Assembly: GCA_022790615.1 (NCBI GenBank)
Contig: JAAVXK010000035.1
Coordinates: 1 to 32,154 of the forward strand
DNA length: 32,154 bases
Direction: 5' to 3'
Source: Lachnospiraceae bacterium
GTDB lineage: Bacteria > Bacillota > Clostridia > Lachnospirales > Lachnospiraceae
The position numbers and the translations under genes are program-made. Positions 1 through 7,259 of the stretch are shown piece by piece. The notes beneath the pieces were generated by a model. The model was not told where the DNA came from. It did not search any database and saw only the letters and a list, made by a program, of their open reading frames with translations. Position 1 is the first letter of the stretch. Each line of letters opens with the position of its first letter.

Positions 1-41
1 CGGTCCGTCCTGAACAAGCGTCCACTGGACGCTTAGGACCG
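1..41. repeat. Nested hairpin at the window edge
   Basis: CGGTCC at 1-6 pairs with GGACCG at 36-41. Inside it, AAGCGTCC at 16-23 pairs with GGACGCTT at 27-34 around a 3-base loop. No T-run follows, so this is a weak terminator candidate. It may be the end of an upstream transcription unit or a short intergenic repeat. What lies upstream cannot be seen. Confidence 0.4.
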
Positions 42-76
42 TTGCGTACGCGAGAATAAAAAAGGTGAGGATATAT

Positions 77-862
77 ATGCAGGATATTCTTGATAAAAAC
101 ATAATAGAAGAGAAGACAGGTAATAGTATCACATGCGAGGTTTATGATGAACTTGATTCCACGAATAACAGGATGAAGCAATATATATATTCCGGCAAAA
201 GAGATGTGGATTTGATAGTTGCGGACAGTCAGACTATGGGGAGGGGCAGAATGGGCAGGTCGTTTGATTCACCGTCCGGACACGGGATATATATGTCGAT
301 GCTCATCAAACCGGACGCAAAGAGCGATAATGCGCTTCTTATAACTTCCGCGGCGGCAGTGGCGGTAGTGAGGACTGTAAGAAAAGTTACCGGGCTTGAC
401 GCAATGATAAAATGGGTGAATGACATATACATAGGGAAACGAAAGGTGTGCGGCATACTTGCCGAGGCTGTAAGCTACAGTGAACAGGAAGTTGACGTGG
501 TGCTTGGAATCGGCATCAATGTGACGTCCTCAGGCGATATGTTCAGCGAGAGCGTACGGGATGTTGCAGGGTCGTTATACGATCCAGGAACATGTAGCGC
601 AGACAAAGCTTCCAGAAATGAGATTATAGCCGCTGTAGTAAACGAGTTTAATAGTATATACGGCAACATAGGGGAAAGGGAATTCATAGACGATTACAGA
701 AAATATTCGCTGGTTATTGGAAAGGATGTCAGGTTTCTTAAAGATAATGACTGGGTTTTTGGGAAAGTTGTTGACATTGATGATGATGGGGGCCTTATTG
801 TAGATACTTCTGACGGGCGTATACTGCTTAATACCGGCGAAATATCGTTGAGACTTCGGTGA
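77..862 (+). CDS. birA: Biotin--[acetyl-CoA-carboxylase] ligase, short form without DNA-binding domain
   Basis: Activates biotin as biotinyl-5'-AMP and transfers it to the lysine of biotin carboxyl carrier domains in the cytosol. Seen: DSTN near residue 27, the biotinyl-AMP loop GRGRMGR at about 55-61, KWVND at about 112-116, GKRKVCGILAE and GIGINV at about 144-149, then a small C-terminal SH3-like domain. At 261 residues it lacks the N-terminal helix-turn-helix of E. coli BirA, so it is the group I (non-repressor) type. I chose ATG 77 because AAGGTGAGG at 62-70 is an ideal ribosome site for it; an in-frame GTG at 65 lies inside that site. The gene ends 50 bases before the convergent specificity-subunit gene. 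Confidence 0.93.
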   Translation: MQDILDKNIIEEKTGNSITCEVYDELDSTNNRMKQYIYSGKRDVDLIVADSQTMGRGRMGRSFDSPSGHGIYMSMLIKPDAKSDNALLITSAAAVAVVRTVRKVTGLDAMIKWVNDIYIGKRKVCGILAEAVSYSEQEVDVVLGIGINVTSSGDMFSESVRDVAGSLYDPGTCSADKASRNEIIAAVVNEFNSIYGNIGEREFIDDYRKYSLVIGKDVRFLKDNDWVFGKVVDIDDDGGLIVDTSDGRILLNTGEISLRLR

Positions 863-877
863 TTCTGTAATATGGTA

Positions 878-909
878 CTGCTTCTCGTCCTTATCGGGCA
901 GAGAAGCAG
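878..909. terminator. Hairpin between convergent birA and the specificity gene
   Basis: CTGCTTCTC at 878-886 and GAGAAGCAG at 901-909 form a perfect 9-bp stem with a 14-base loop. There is no strong T-run on either side. Its place between convergent genes suggests a bidirectional terminator. Confidence 0.5.
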
Positions 910-914
910 ATTAG

Positions 915-1910
915 CTATCTAAGATATTTACCAAGAGGTAATTGCTTTATATATTCTTCCATATATGTCCAATTGATGGCGCCATTATCATCCATCGGTA
1001 ATCGTATCAGTGTTTTTTTCATTTTCTCTACATTCCACTTTCTTCCGAAGTCAAAATGATACTTATTGTGCCTTATGATTGTAATCAAAAACAGCGCGAT
1101 ATATTTGTTTAGGGTATTCTCTTTCAATAATAAAACATTAACGTCATCGGATGCCCAAAATGGACTTTCCTGATAATATGCCTCTCCTACGCTTCCATTA
1201 TAATTTACGGTAATACAATTCCCTTCGTAAAGGGGTTCTTCTGAGATTTTTTCCCTTATTCCATTATTTCCGGAAATTGCACCGATAAAATTAGTGGTCC
1301 CCTCAACAATATTAGCTTTGGTAAGACGCTTTCCTTTTTTTATAACAAAAACACTTTCCATTGTAAAATCTTTCCACAAAACATCTGATAATGATAATAA
1401 AGTGTTGGTATTCCGGGAATCAAGAGTATTCCATTTTACAGTCTTTCTTATCTGCTTAATAGTCGCATTCATATAATCCCAATCAGGAGTTCCGTCATCA
1501 TTTACCGGCAGCAATACTTTTTCCTTTGCCAATCTTGAATCGCTTATTTCCCGTCCAAAATTATATTTGCATCTCATGGCTTCCAGTATTGGCTTTAAGT
1601 ATAAAGCGATTCCTACATTTAACGTAACATTTTTATCCTTTATACTGATAACGGTTACATGGTCAGAAGCAACAAACGGATATTCGTGGAAAAAAAGATA
1701 TCCAACACTGCCGCTGTTTGATAATGTCATTTTATTCTCGTATATTGGAATATTATCGGGCGGAGAAATAAAGCTGCTTATTCCATTATTCATCTTTGTA
1801 GAAGAAATATAAGCAATTTCGCCGGGAGTCTGTTTTTTCTCAATGAGCCGTGTTCCCCTGGAATATTCAAAAACTGAACCAAAAGCAAACCAATTTTCTT
1901 TTCTATTCAT
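915..1910 (-). CDS. Restriction-modification specificity (S) subunit with two target-recognition domains
   Basis: Recognises the bipartite DNA target for the fused nuclease/methyltransferase encoded upstream. The 331-residue protein is an internal duplication. GSVG followed by a PF-x-ASD motif occurs at residues about 67-83 and again at 239-255. Each half also ends with a similar segment (PVNDDGTPDWDYM near 135-147; PMDDNGAINWTYM near 312). Two target-recognition domains with conserved spacers are the HsdS layout. The length is close to the roughly 340-residue B subunit of BcgI as I recall it. ATG 1910 overlaps the upstream stop codon by 8 bases, so the two genes are translationally coupled. 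Base composition is A+T-rich like its partner and unlike birA or tgt. Confidence 0.85.
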   Translation of the reverse strand: MNRKENWFAFGSVFEYSRGTRLIEKKQTPGEIAYISSTKMNNGISSFISPPDNIPIYENKMTLSNSGSVGYLFFHEYPFVASDHVTVISIKDKNVTLNVGIALYLKPILEAMRCKYNFGREISDSRLAKEKVLLPVNDDGTPDWDYMNATIKQIRKTVKWNTLDSRNTNTLLSLSDVLWKDFTMESVFVIKKGKRLTKANIVEGTTNFIGAISGNNGIREKISEEPLYEGNCITVNYNGSVGEAYYQESPFWASDDVNVLLLKENTLNKYIALFLITIIRHNKYHFDFGRKWNVEKMKKTLIRLPMDDNGAINWTYMEEYIKQLPLGKYLR

Positions 1911-3849
1911 TCATATCACCGCCATAATAATTAGAAATTACTTCCAATAAGGTTACTTCGTCTAAGTCCTTATCTAATAAATCCAAGTCTTGTTTTGCTT
2001 TAAAAATCATATATTCTTTTACTGACTTCAGAAAGGCATTATCTCCAAGGCCGCTATAATCCGTTGCGGCGTGAGCCTGAATAAGCCATTCGTCTCCGGC
2101 CTTTAATGTAGTTTTTACCATATTGACACCATCTGAAAATTCGTTGGGTTTAGCTAATTTGTTTAATAGTTCATTTTTTATTCTGGGCCATTTGTTGTAT
2201 ACGTCGGTCCTTCCCTTAGATTTTGATAATACATATCCATCATCCTTTAAATCAAAAAATATTACCTCTTGGTTTCCATGCGGCTTATGCGTTTCAAATA
2301 CTGCAATAGCCGTATTCGTTGCCGCATTAGGCATAAATAAGTCTTTGGGCATATTAATAACATATCTGAGAGTGTGCTTTTTTAATATATTGTTCCTGAT
2401 TGAATCATCCTTAAAATATGTTGAAAGCGGTGCAATAATCAAACCATACCTACTTACTTTGTCAAGCATTCCAGTTAAGAATTGTATCTCTTTTTTAGTC
2501 GGATTATCTGCACTATCCTTTCCGCCATAAGGCGGATTGACAAAACCTATCGTTGGACAGATTCCCTTTTGTTCTAGTTCCTTTAAAGCGTCCGCTGCCT
2601 CCTGTGAAAAGAAATCCGTGTTATATATTTGTGATTTCCCGTCTCCCCTAAATAACATATTTGAAATAGCCAGGGAGTACATAGTTTGATTCTTTTCAAA
2701 ACCGATTAAATGTCTTGTTTTAATACTTTTTATTTTTTCTTCTTTATTTTGTACATCGGAGTTCTCGATAACTGTAACCAGTTTATTCATAGCCGCAATA
2801 AGAAATGAGCCGGTTCCGCATGCGGGGTCTAAAAAAACGTCATTAATCTTAATATCTATCAATTCGGTGAATAGAGTAGCAATATGCCTTGGCGTTAGGA
2901 CAATACCCTTTTTAACGTTTGCAACTCCGGCGTATTTCAAAAATTCTTCGTAAAACTTTCCTATAATATCATAATTACTCTTTCTCTCAAAAAATGGAAT
3001 AACTGTATCTGATAATTCATTTAATATATCTTTCAAAATTGTCAGGTTATTTAAGTCCTGTTCATGTTCCATAAATGCCAACTCAGCTAATAAGACATTT
3101 ATTTTCTCTTCCGGTAATTTTTCGATCGATAATACTTTCTTGATAGTCTTTGGAATATTATTAACAATTGTCTCAGGCGACCATGAATTATATCCATTTT
3201 TAAAATCATTTTGCGTGCCTTTTATTTCAAATAGACAAATCATTAATGCAGAGAGCAGCACTGGTCTCTTCTGGGAGTCTACTGAACGCAGCCATTTATT
3301 TATTTTTTTAGATGATGTAGTAATATTACTGACAATTTGTTCTTCATCTATATTATCAAATAGCATTAAATAATCTGTTTCGCTTAATATATCATTTAAC
3401 CCCTTTTGTTCTGTAATCGAATCTCCGGATAAAATAAAATTACTAATCCTATGATTGTATTCATCATAAATATCGCCGGAAACTGCTACTCCGATAATTT
3501 TCCAACAAGAAAAATAGGTTACGGTGCTGGGATTTTCAATATTATCTTTTAGAAAGCATGATAAATAATGCAAAATGCCGTCTACAGCATATTTTTCCGG
3601 ATTTTTCCTGCCGTCCTTAGATGCATGTTGAGACAATGATGGTTTTATCTCTACCAATATTAATAATCTCTTTTCTTTGTTTGCATAAATGCCGTCAGGG
3701 TATCCCGGATTACCGCTTCCGTTTTTTGCGGCATGTGATAATATTTCATTTACTTCTGGAATATTGCAATATGCATCCCATTCATATGTATATTCTAAAT
3801 TGTTTAAGTGTCTAAACACAGCACAGTCTGTTTTATCCTTTCTAGGCAT
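1903..3849 (-). CDS. Fused PD-(D/E)xK nuclease / N6-adenine methyltransferase, BcgI A-subunit-like
   Basis: Expected to both cut and methylate DNA together with the S subunit. Seen: an N-terminal nuclease-like motif with PD at residues 51-52 and E67-x-K69 (LVEIKPS); a helical middle; then an adenine methyltransferase domain with AdoMet motif DPACGTGSF at about 341-349 and catalytic motif NPPY at 438-441. Nuclease and methylase in one chain with a separate S gene, and no HsdR, is the BcgI (Type IIB) arrangement. BcgI A is about 640 residues as I recall; this protein is 648. A good ribosome site (AGGGGAGG) precedes ATG 3849. It could instead be an HsdM-like methylase with a degenerate nuclease, but the PD and ExK residues look intact. 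Confidence 0.85.
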   Translation of the reverse strand: MPRKDKTDCAVFRHLNNLEYTYEWDAYCNIPEVNEILSHAAKNGSGNPGYPDGIYANKEKRLLILVEIKPSLSQHASKDGRKNPEKYAVDGILHYLSCFLKDNIENPSTVTYFSCWKIIGVAVSGDIYDEYNHRISNFILSGDSITEQKGLNDILSETDYLMLFDNIDEEQIVSNITTSSKKINKWLRSVDSQKRPVLLSALMICLFEIKGTQNDFKNGYNSWSPETIVNNIPKTIKKVLSIEKLPEEKINVLLAELAFMEHEQDLNNLTILKDILNELSDTVIPFFERKSNYDIIGKFYEEFLKYAGVANVKKGIVLTPRHIATLFTELIDIKINDVFLDPACGTGSFLIAAMNKLVTVIENSDVQNKEEKIKSIKTRHLIGFEKNQTMYSLAISNMLFRGDGKSQIYNTDFFSQEAADALKELEQKGICPTIGFVNPPYGGKDSADNPTKKEIQFLTGMLDKVSRYGLIIAPLSTYFKDDSIRNNILKKHTLRYVINMPKDLFMPNAATNTAIAVFETHKPHGNQEVIFFDLKDDGYVLSKSKGRTDVYNKWPRIKNELLNKLAKPNEFSDGVNMVKTTLKAGDEWLIQAHAATDYSGLGDNAFLKSVKEYMIFKAKQDLDLLDKDLDEVTLLEVISNYYGGDMNE

Positions 3850-3901
3850 ATATATTCCTCCCCTGACGTCTTTTTAAAGGGTGTTTTCGTCAATCCGATA
3901 T

Positions 3902-3916
3902 TTGCACATATTGCAA
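3902..3916. promoter_or_regulatory. Inverted repeat downstream of the R-M promoter -10
   Basis: TTGCA and TGCAA are separated by 5 bases, just downstream of the minus-strand -10 box and near the expected transcription start. It may be a second regulator site for the restriction-modification operon. It is short and A+T-rich, so chance is possible. Confidence 0.3.
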
Positions 3917-3924
3917 TAACATGT

Positions 3925-3953
3925 ATTATAAACATTTTAGAACAAATGTTCTA
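3925..3953 (-). promoter_or_regulatory. Promoter of the restriction-modification operon
   Basis: On the minus strand, -10 TATAAT lies at 3930-3925. A weak -35 (TAGAAC) lies at 3953-3948 with 17-bp spacing. The transcript would start near 3918 and read into the methyltransferase gene. The -35 and spacer lie within the palindrome at 3935-3956. Confidence 0.55.
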
Positions 3954-3956
3954 AAA
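3935..3956. promoter_or_regulatory. LexA/DinR-like operator over the R-M promoter
   Basis: A perfect palindrome with 10-bp arms TTTTAGAACA and TGTTCTAAAA around AA. Its core is GAAC (3940-3943), AAAT, GTTC (3948-3951), which fits the Gram-positive LexA (DinR) box GAAC-N4-GTTC. It covers the -35 and spacer of the minus-strand promoter, where a bound repressor would block RNA polymerase. Another dimeric repressor with the same core is possible. Confidence 0.55.
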
Positions 3957-4063
3957 ATTCAAGTTTTTCTTTTAGAAACTTATAATATTTTATTAATTGT
4001 AAAACAATCTATATTATTTTATCACACTTTAACTTAGGTTTCCATTCTAAAAATCAAAAACAG

Positions 4064-4093
4064 TTGAAATAATATGATAAATGAGGTTATACT
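4064..4093 (+). promoter_or_regulatory. Promoter of tgt
   Basis: TTGAAA at 4064-4069, an 18-bp spacer and TATACT at 4088-4093. The transcript would carry a leader of about 170 nt that includes the palindromic repeat at 4138-4230. The stretch 3957-4063 between this promoter and the R-M operator is A+T-rich and shows nothing else. Confidence 0.6.
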
Positions 4094-4137
4094 GATACGA
4101 AAAGCGGCGGGTATTGTGCCATGAATACATTGGTATA

Positions 4138-4230
4138 CTAGAGCGTGTTTGAAAATTCAATAATTTGGCACAAATCTCCCACAAAGTGTGAAACGCATCT
4201 GGCAGAAAGCAATTTTCAAACACGCTCTAG
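4138..4230. mobile_element. MITE-like element with 20-bp terminal inverted repeats
   Basis: CTAGAGCGTGTTTGAAAATT at 4138-4157 is the exact reverse complement of 4211-4230. The 93-bp unit has no coding capacity. Both ends carry CTAG, which may be a 4-bp target duplication included in the palindrome. It lies in the tgt leader and would form a long stem in the mRNA. Similarity to non-autonomous transposon remnants is inferred from structure alone. Confidence 0.65.
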
Positions 4231-4266
4231 CCGCCAGAAAAATAATATTAGGTTAGAGGTGTTGAA

Positions 4267-5397
4267 GTGTACGAACTATTATACAAAGACAAAAAAGCAA
4301 AGAGAGGACGGCTCACCACAGTCCACGGCGTAATTGAAACGCCGGTGTTCATGAACGTTGGAACCGTGGCGGCGATTAAAGGCGCCGTATCTACCGAGGA
4401 TTTGGAGAGGCTCGGGACGCAGGTTGAGCTGTCAAATACATACCATCTGCATGTGCGCCCGGGAGATAAGCTTATCAGGTCGATGGGCGGACTGCATAAG
4501 TTCATGGCATGGGACAGGCCTATCCTTACAGACTCAGGCGGATTTCAGGTGTTTTCGCTCGCGGGGCTCAGAAAGATTAAGGAGGAAGGCGTATATTTCC
4601 AGTCCCATATCGACGGCAGGAAAATATTCATGGGTCCCGAGGAGAGTATGCAGATTCAGTCTAATCTTGGTTCTACAATAGCTATGGCATTCGATGAATG
4701 CGCGCCGTACCCATCGACGAGGGAATATATGGAGGCGTCTGTCGCAAGGACTACAAGATGGCTTTACAGGTGTAAGACGGAGATGGAGAGGCTTAACGGA
4801 CTTTCAGATACGGTAAATAAAAGTCAGATGTTATTCGGAATCAATCAGGGAGGCACGTTTGCCGATATAAGGATAGCGCACGCACAGGAAATCGCTGAAA
4901 TGAATCTTGACGGATATGCGCTCGGAGGCCTCGCGGTCGGTGAGAGTCACGAGGAGATGTACAGGATTTTGGATGAGACTGTACCGTATCTTCCTGAAAA
5001 TAAGCCGGTGTATCTTATGGGAGTCGGAACTCCTGCGAATATTCTTGAGGCCGTTGACAGGGGAGTTGATTTCTTTGACTGCGTATATCCTACAAGGAAT
5101 GGGCGCCACGGACACGCTTACACCAATTTCGGAAAGATAAATATACTGAATGCAAAATATGAAAATGATGAGCGTCCAATTGAGGAGGGATGCGGCTGTC
5201 CGGCCTGCAAAAGATACAGCCGGGCTTATATCAGACATCTGCTGAAAGCGAAAGAAATGCTCGGACTGAGGCTCATGGTACTTCATAACCTGTATTTTTA
5301 TAACAGTCTGATGGCGGAAATACGGCAGGCTATTGAAGAAGGAAGATACGGCGAGTATAAGAAAAGAAAGCTTGAAGACTTAGAAGGGCAAAAATAG
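4267..5397 (+). CDS. tgt: tRNA-guanine(34) transglycosylase (queuine tRNA-ribosyltransferase)
   Basis: Exchanges guanine-34 of GUN-anticodon tRNAs for preQ1 in queuosine synthesis. Seen: FMNVGT near residue 28, SNTYHLHVRPG at 56-66, general-base D89 in DSGGFQVFS, GGLAVGE at 220-226, MGVGTP at 251-256, the nucleophile D271 in FDCVYPTR, and a C-terminal zinc site (C309, C311, C314, H340). At 376 residues it is full length for the bacterial enzyme. The start is GTG 4267, giving the usual N-terminus just after AGAGGTG. It is followed by yajC, the usual order in Clostridia, but yajC has its own promoter. Confidence 0.97.
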   Translation: MYELLYKDKKAKRGRLTTVHGVIETPVFMNVGTVAAIKGAVSTEDLERLGTQVELSNTYHLHVRPGDKLIRSMGGLHKFMAWDRPILTDSGGFQVFSLAGLRKIKEEGVYFQSHIDGRKIFMGPEESMQIQSNLGSTIAMAFDECAPYPSTREYMEASVARTTRWLYRCKTEMERLNGLSDTVNKSQMLFGINQGGTFADIRIAHAQEIAEMNLDGYALGGLAVGESHEEMYRILDETVPYLPENKPVYLMGVGTPANILEAVDRGVDFFDCVYPTRNGRHGHAYTNFGKINILNAKYENDERPIEEGCGCPACKRYSRAYIRHLLKAKEMLGLRLMVLHNLYFYNSLMAEIRQAIEEGRYGEYKKRKLEDLEGQK

Positions 5398-5436
5398 ACT
5401 TATACGGAAATTATTTGTAAATGCCCGAATTATGTA

Positions 5437-5466
5437 TTGATTTTTGGAACAAAGGTGTATTATAAT
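5437..5466 (+). promoter_or_regulatory. Promoter of yajC
   Basis: TTGATT at 5437-5442, an 18-bp spacer and a consensus TATAAT at 5461-5466, giving a leader of roughly 140 nt before the yajC start. It shows that yajC can be transcribed separately from tgt. Confidence 0.65.
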
Positions 5467-5612
5467 CAACAAATATAGTTTATAGAGAATAAATAACTCG
5501 GACTTTGCAGTTATCGGTATGTTACGGGCAAATTAAATATAAATGATAGATAATCTGCTCTTTTCAAAAAATATGTGTGAAGTTTGGGGAAAAACAAAAT
5601 CAGGAGGGTACT

Positions 5613-5936
5613 ATGAAGTTTTTGGCATTATTATCGGCGGAGGCGTCGGGCGCACAGCAGGGCGGAGGAAGCTGGCTTATGATTATTTTAATATATGGAG
5701 TCATACTCGGCGCATTTTATTTCTTTGCAATTCGTCCGCAGAAAAAAAAGCAGAAAGCGCAGGATGAGATGATATCGGCAATTGAGGTGGGCGACAGCGT
5801 GCTTACAACGAGCGGATTTTATGGCGTTATCATTGATATATCAGATAGTGTTGTAATCGTTGAATTCGGAAGTAATAAGAATTGTAGGATTCCTATGAAA
5901 AAAGAAGCTATAGTTGAAGTTGAGAAAGCTCATTAA
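5613..5936 (+). CDS. yajC: Preprotein translocase subunit YajC
   Basis: Small single-pass membrane protein associated with SecDF in the Sec translocase. The 107-residue product has a short N-terminus with a GAQQGGG stretch, one membrane helix at about 23-42, then FAIRPQKKKQK, the hallmark of the family, and a small beta-rich cytoplasmic domain (VGDSVLTTSGFYG). ATG 5613 is chosen because CAGGAGGG lies just upstream; an in-frame ATG at 5577 would add 12 residues with no ribosome site. No secD or secF is adjacent here. Confidence 0.95.
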   Translation: MKFLALLSAEASGAQQGGGSWLMIILIYGVILGAFYFFAIRPQKKKQKAQDEMISAIEVGDSVLTTSGFYGVIIDISDSVVIVEFGSNKNCRIPMKKEAIVEVEKAH

Positions 5937-6000
5937 TCTAATTCATGAAATTTGTTTATAATTAATTCTATTTATTTACAAAAATGTTTTTCATGTTATA

Positions 6001-6054
6001 AAAAAGAAGCTAAGTCATGCCCCGTCAGCGTTGCTGCGGGGTATTTGACTTGGC
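6001..6054 (-). terminator. Repeat-derived terminator after the PHP gene (repeat family copy A)
   Basis: The lower stem pairs GCTAAGTCA at 6009-6017 with TGACTTGGC at 6046-6054. The upper stem pairs CCCCGTCAGC at 6020-6029 with GCTGCGGGG at 6033-6041. On the minus strand the hairpin is followed by a T-run (A-run at 6000-6006), as expected for termination of the PHP gene. It also lies after yajC on the plus strand. The same sequence pattern recurs at 7862-7940 and 13248-13324. Confidence 0.6.
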
Positions 6055-6093
6055 TGCTCGTTCGCATATTTTGAATATTGTGGTTCTGATAGA

Positions 6094-6957
6094 CTATTCT
6101 TGTAGCTGTGAGAGCAGTGAATAGGGTATGGAAAGATTGCCGCGTCCGGAGCCTATATTGATATCCGGTTTGTTAGAGCCGTGGAAATCCGAGCCTCCGG
6201 TTATTTTTAGCTTAAAGCGGACTGCGAGTGTGCGCACGTAATCTTCTTCCTCCGGCGTATAGGTGGAATAAATGGCCTCAATACCCGCAAGTCCCGCCGA
6301 TTTCAGACGACTTATAAGGCCTTCAAGTTCCAGTTGCGGGAGCTTATATAACATTGGATGGGCAAGTACCGGAATACCGCCGCATTCTAGTATTACACGA
6401 ATACATTCTTCGGGTGAAAGGTATCGTCTCTTTACGAAATACGGGGTATCCGTGGCAAGATACTTTGAGAAAGCTTCGCTTTTGTCGCGGACGTAATTGT
6501 TCTCGACGAGGAATCTTGCAAAGTGCGCTCTTGTTATTACGCCGTCAGCCCCTGCGATTTCCCGTATTTTATCTACAGTTATGTCTATTCCGGCGTCGGC
6601 TAGGTTCTCGGCCATCTTGTTGTTTCGCCAGTCTCGTTCTTTTATCACATCTTCTGATATTTTGATGAGTTTCTCTGATTTATAGTTTACATACAGTCCA
6701 AGTATATGAATATCGCCGTCGCCGTATCCTGCGGATAATTCTATCCCCGGTATTACCTCTATAGGGAGTGGTACGGACATGGCTTCTTCTACACCCATTA
6801 CTGTGTCATGGTCGGTAAGCGCTATTGCTGAAAGGCCTTTGTCGTATGCAAGTTTTACGACCTGCGCCGGAGCCAGCGTTCCGTCGGAAGCTGACGAGTG
6901 GACGTGTAAGTCTATCCGTTTGTTAGTATTACCTGAATGATTAGATTTATCGGTCAT
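6094..6957 (-). CDS. PHP-domain metal-dependent phosphoesterase, YciV/RNase AM family
   Basis: Predicted cytosolic phosphoesterase. Family members hydrolyse 3',5'-bisphosphonucleotides or trim RNA 5' ends. Seen in the 287-residue protein: H18-x-H20 followed by D25 (DLHVHSSASDG), TDHDT at 49-53, an insert domain, then HPM in PVLAHPM and SDFHG near the end. These supply the usual trinuclear metal ligands. Start ATG 6957 follows AGGAGG with 11-base spacing. The gene opposes the yajC-scfA direction and sits between two repeat elements, which suggests local rearrangement. The substrate is not determined by the sequence. Confidence 0.85.
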   Translation of the reverse strand: MTDKSNHSGNTNKRIDLHVHSSASDGTLAPAQVVKLAYDKGLSAIALTDHDTVMGVEEAMSVPLPIEVIPGIELSAGYGDGDIHILGLYVNYKSEKLIKISEDVIKERDWRNNKMAENLADAGIDITVDKIREIAGADGVITRAHFARFLVENNYVRDKSEAFSKYLATDTPYFVKRRYLSPEECIRVILECGGIPVLAHPMLYKLPQLELEGLISRLKSAGLAGIEAIYSTYTPEEEDYVRTLAVRFKLKITGGSDFHGSNKPDINIGSGRGNLSIPYSLLSQLQE

Positions 6958-6996
6958 ATTTTTATGAACCTCCTTTTTACTATATTCTATTAGTTT

Positions 6997-7016
6997 GGCA
7001 TTCGCCCTATCAGCAC
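6997..7016 (-). repeat. Partial second copy of the structured element
   Basis: GGCATTCGCCCTATCAGC on the plus strand occurs here and again at 7080-7097, inside the structured element. This is an 18-bp exact direct repeat spanning stem 3 and the adjoining bases. It is a remnant or duplication 3' of the main copy. Confidence 0.6.
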
Positions 7017-7036
7017 GTACAAAAGCGGGTTGGGCT

Positions 7037-7170
7037 GTGAGCAGTGGAGACTCGTAAGCCTTTGGCTTACTCGTTCACGGGCATTCGCCCTATCAGCGCA
7101 GCAATAGACAGATTAGGATGTAAACATCCTATCTGTCTCCTGCTATGCTGGCACTGCTCATTGCTTTCGT
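7037..7170 (-). ncRNA. Unrecognised four-stem structured RNA element, copy 1
   Basis: Read on the minus strand it starts ACGAAAGCAATGAGCAGTG. Stem 1 pairs 7160-7152 with 7046-7038 (TGAGCAGTG/CACTGCTCA). Stem 2 pairs 7149-7141 with 7103-7095 and is capped by a long hairpin at 7138-7106 (AGACAGAT arms). Stem 3 is the GGGCGAATGCCC hairpin at 7090-7079. Stem 4 is GTAAGCC-AAA-GGCTTAC at 7070-7054. Copy 2 at 29432-29562 has the same layout with paired base changes in stems 2 and 4. It lies upstream of the PHP gene in the same direction. I do not recognise it as a known riboswitch or RNA class. Confidence 0.65.
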
Positions 7171-7174
7171 GGAA

Positions 7175-7203
7175 ATGATAGCATATTTTTGCACTAAATC
7201 CAA
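7175..7203 (-). promoter_or_regulatory. Promoter of structured element copy 1
   Basis: On the minus strand, -35 TTGGAT at 7203-7198, a 17-bp spacer, and an extended -10 TGC-TATCAT with the hexamer at 7180-7175. ACGAAAGC follows the -10 after 4 bases, the same distance as in copy 2. It probably also drives the PHP gene. Confidence 0.6.
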
Positions 7204-7259
7204 TATATTATGTTAAGGCGTGTTTAAATTATGATTACATATGGAAAGGAAAGGTTAAT

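Noticed and set aside
1294-1812. Plus-strand frames opposite the R-M genes
   Set aside because: They are shadows of the coding minus strand and lack ribosome sites or family motifs.
915-3849. A classical Type I system with a missing hsdR
   Set aside because: The methylase chain carries its own PD and ExK nuclease residues and has BcgI A-like length, so no hsdR is needed to explain it.
7037-7170. Hammerhead or other self-cleaving ribozyme in the structured element
   Set aside because: CTGATAG followed by GAACGA resembles a hammerhead core loosely, but CUGAUGA and GAAA are not both present in the required arrangement in either copy.
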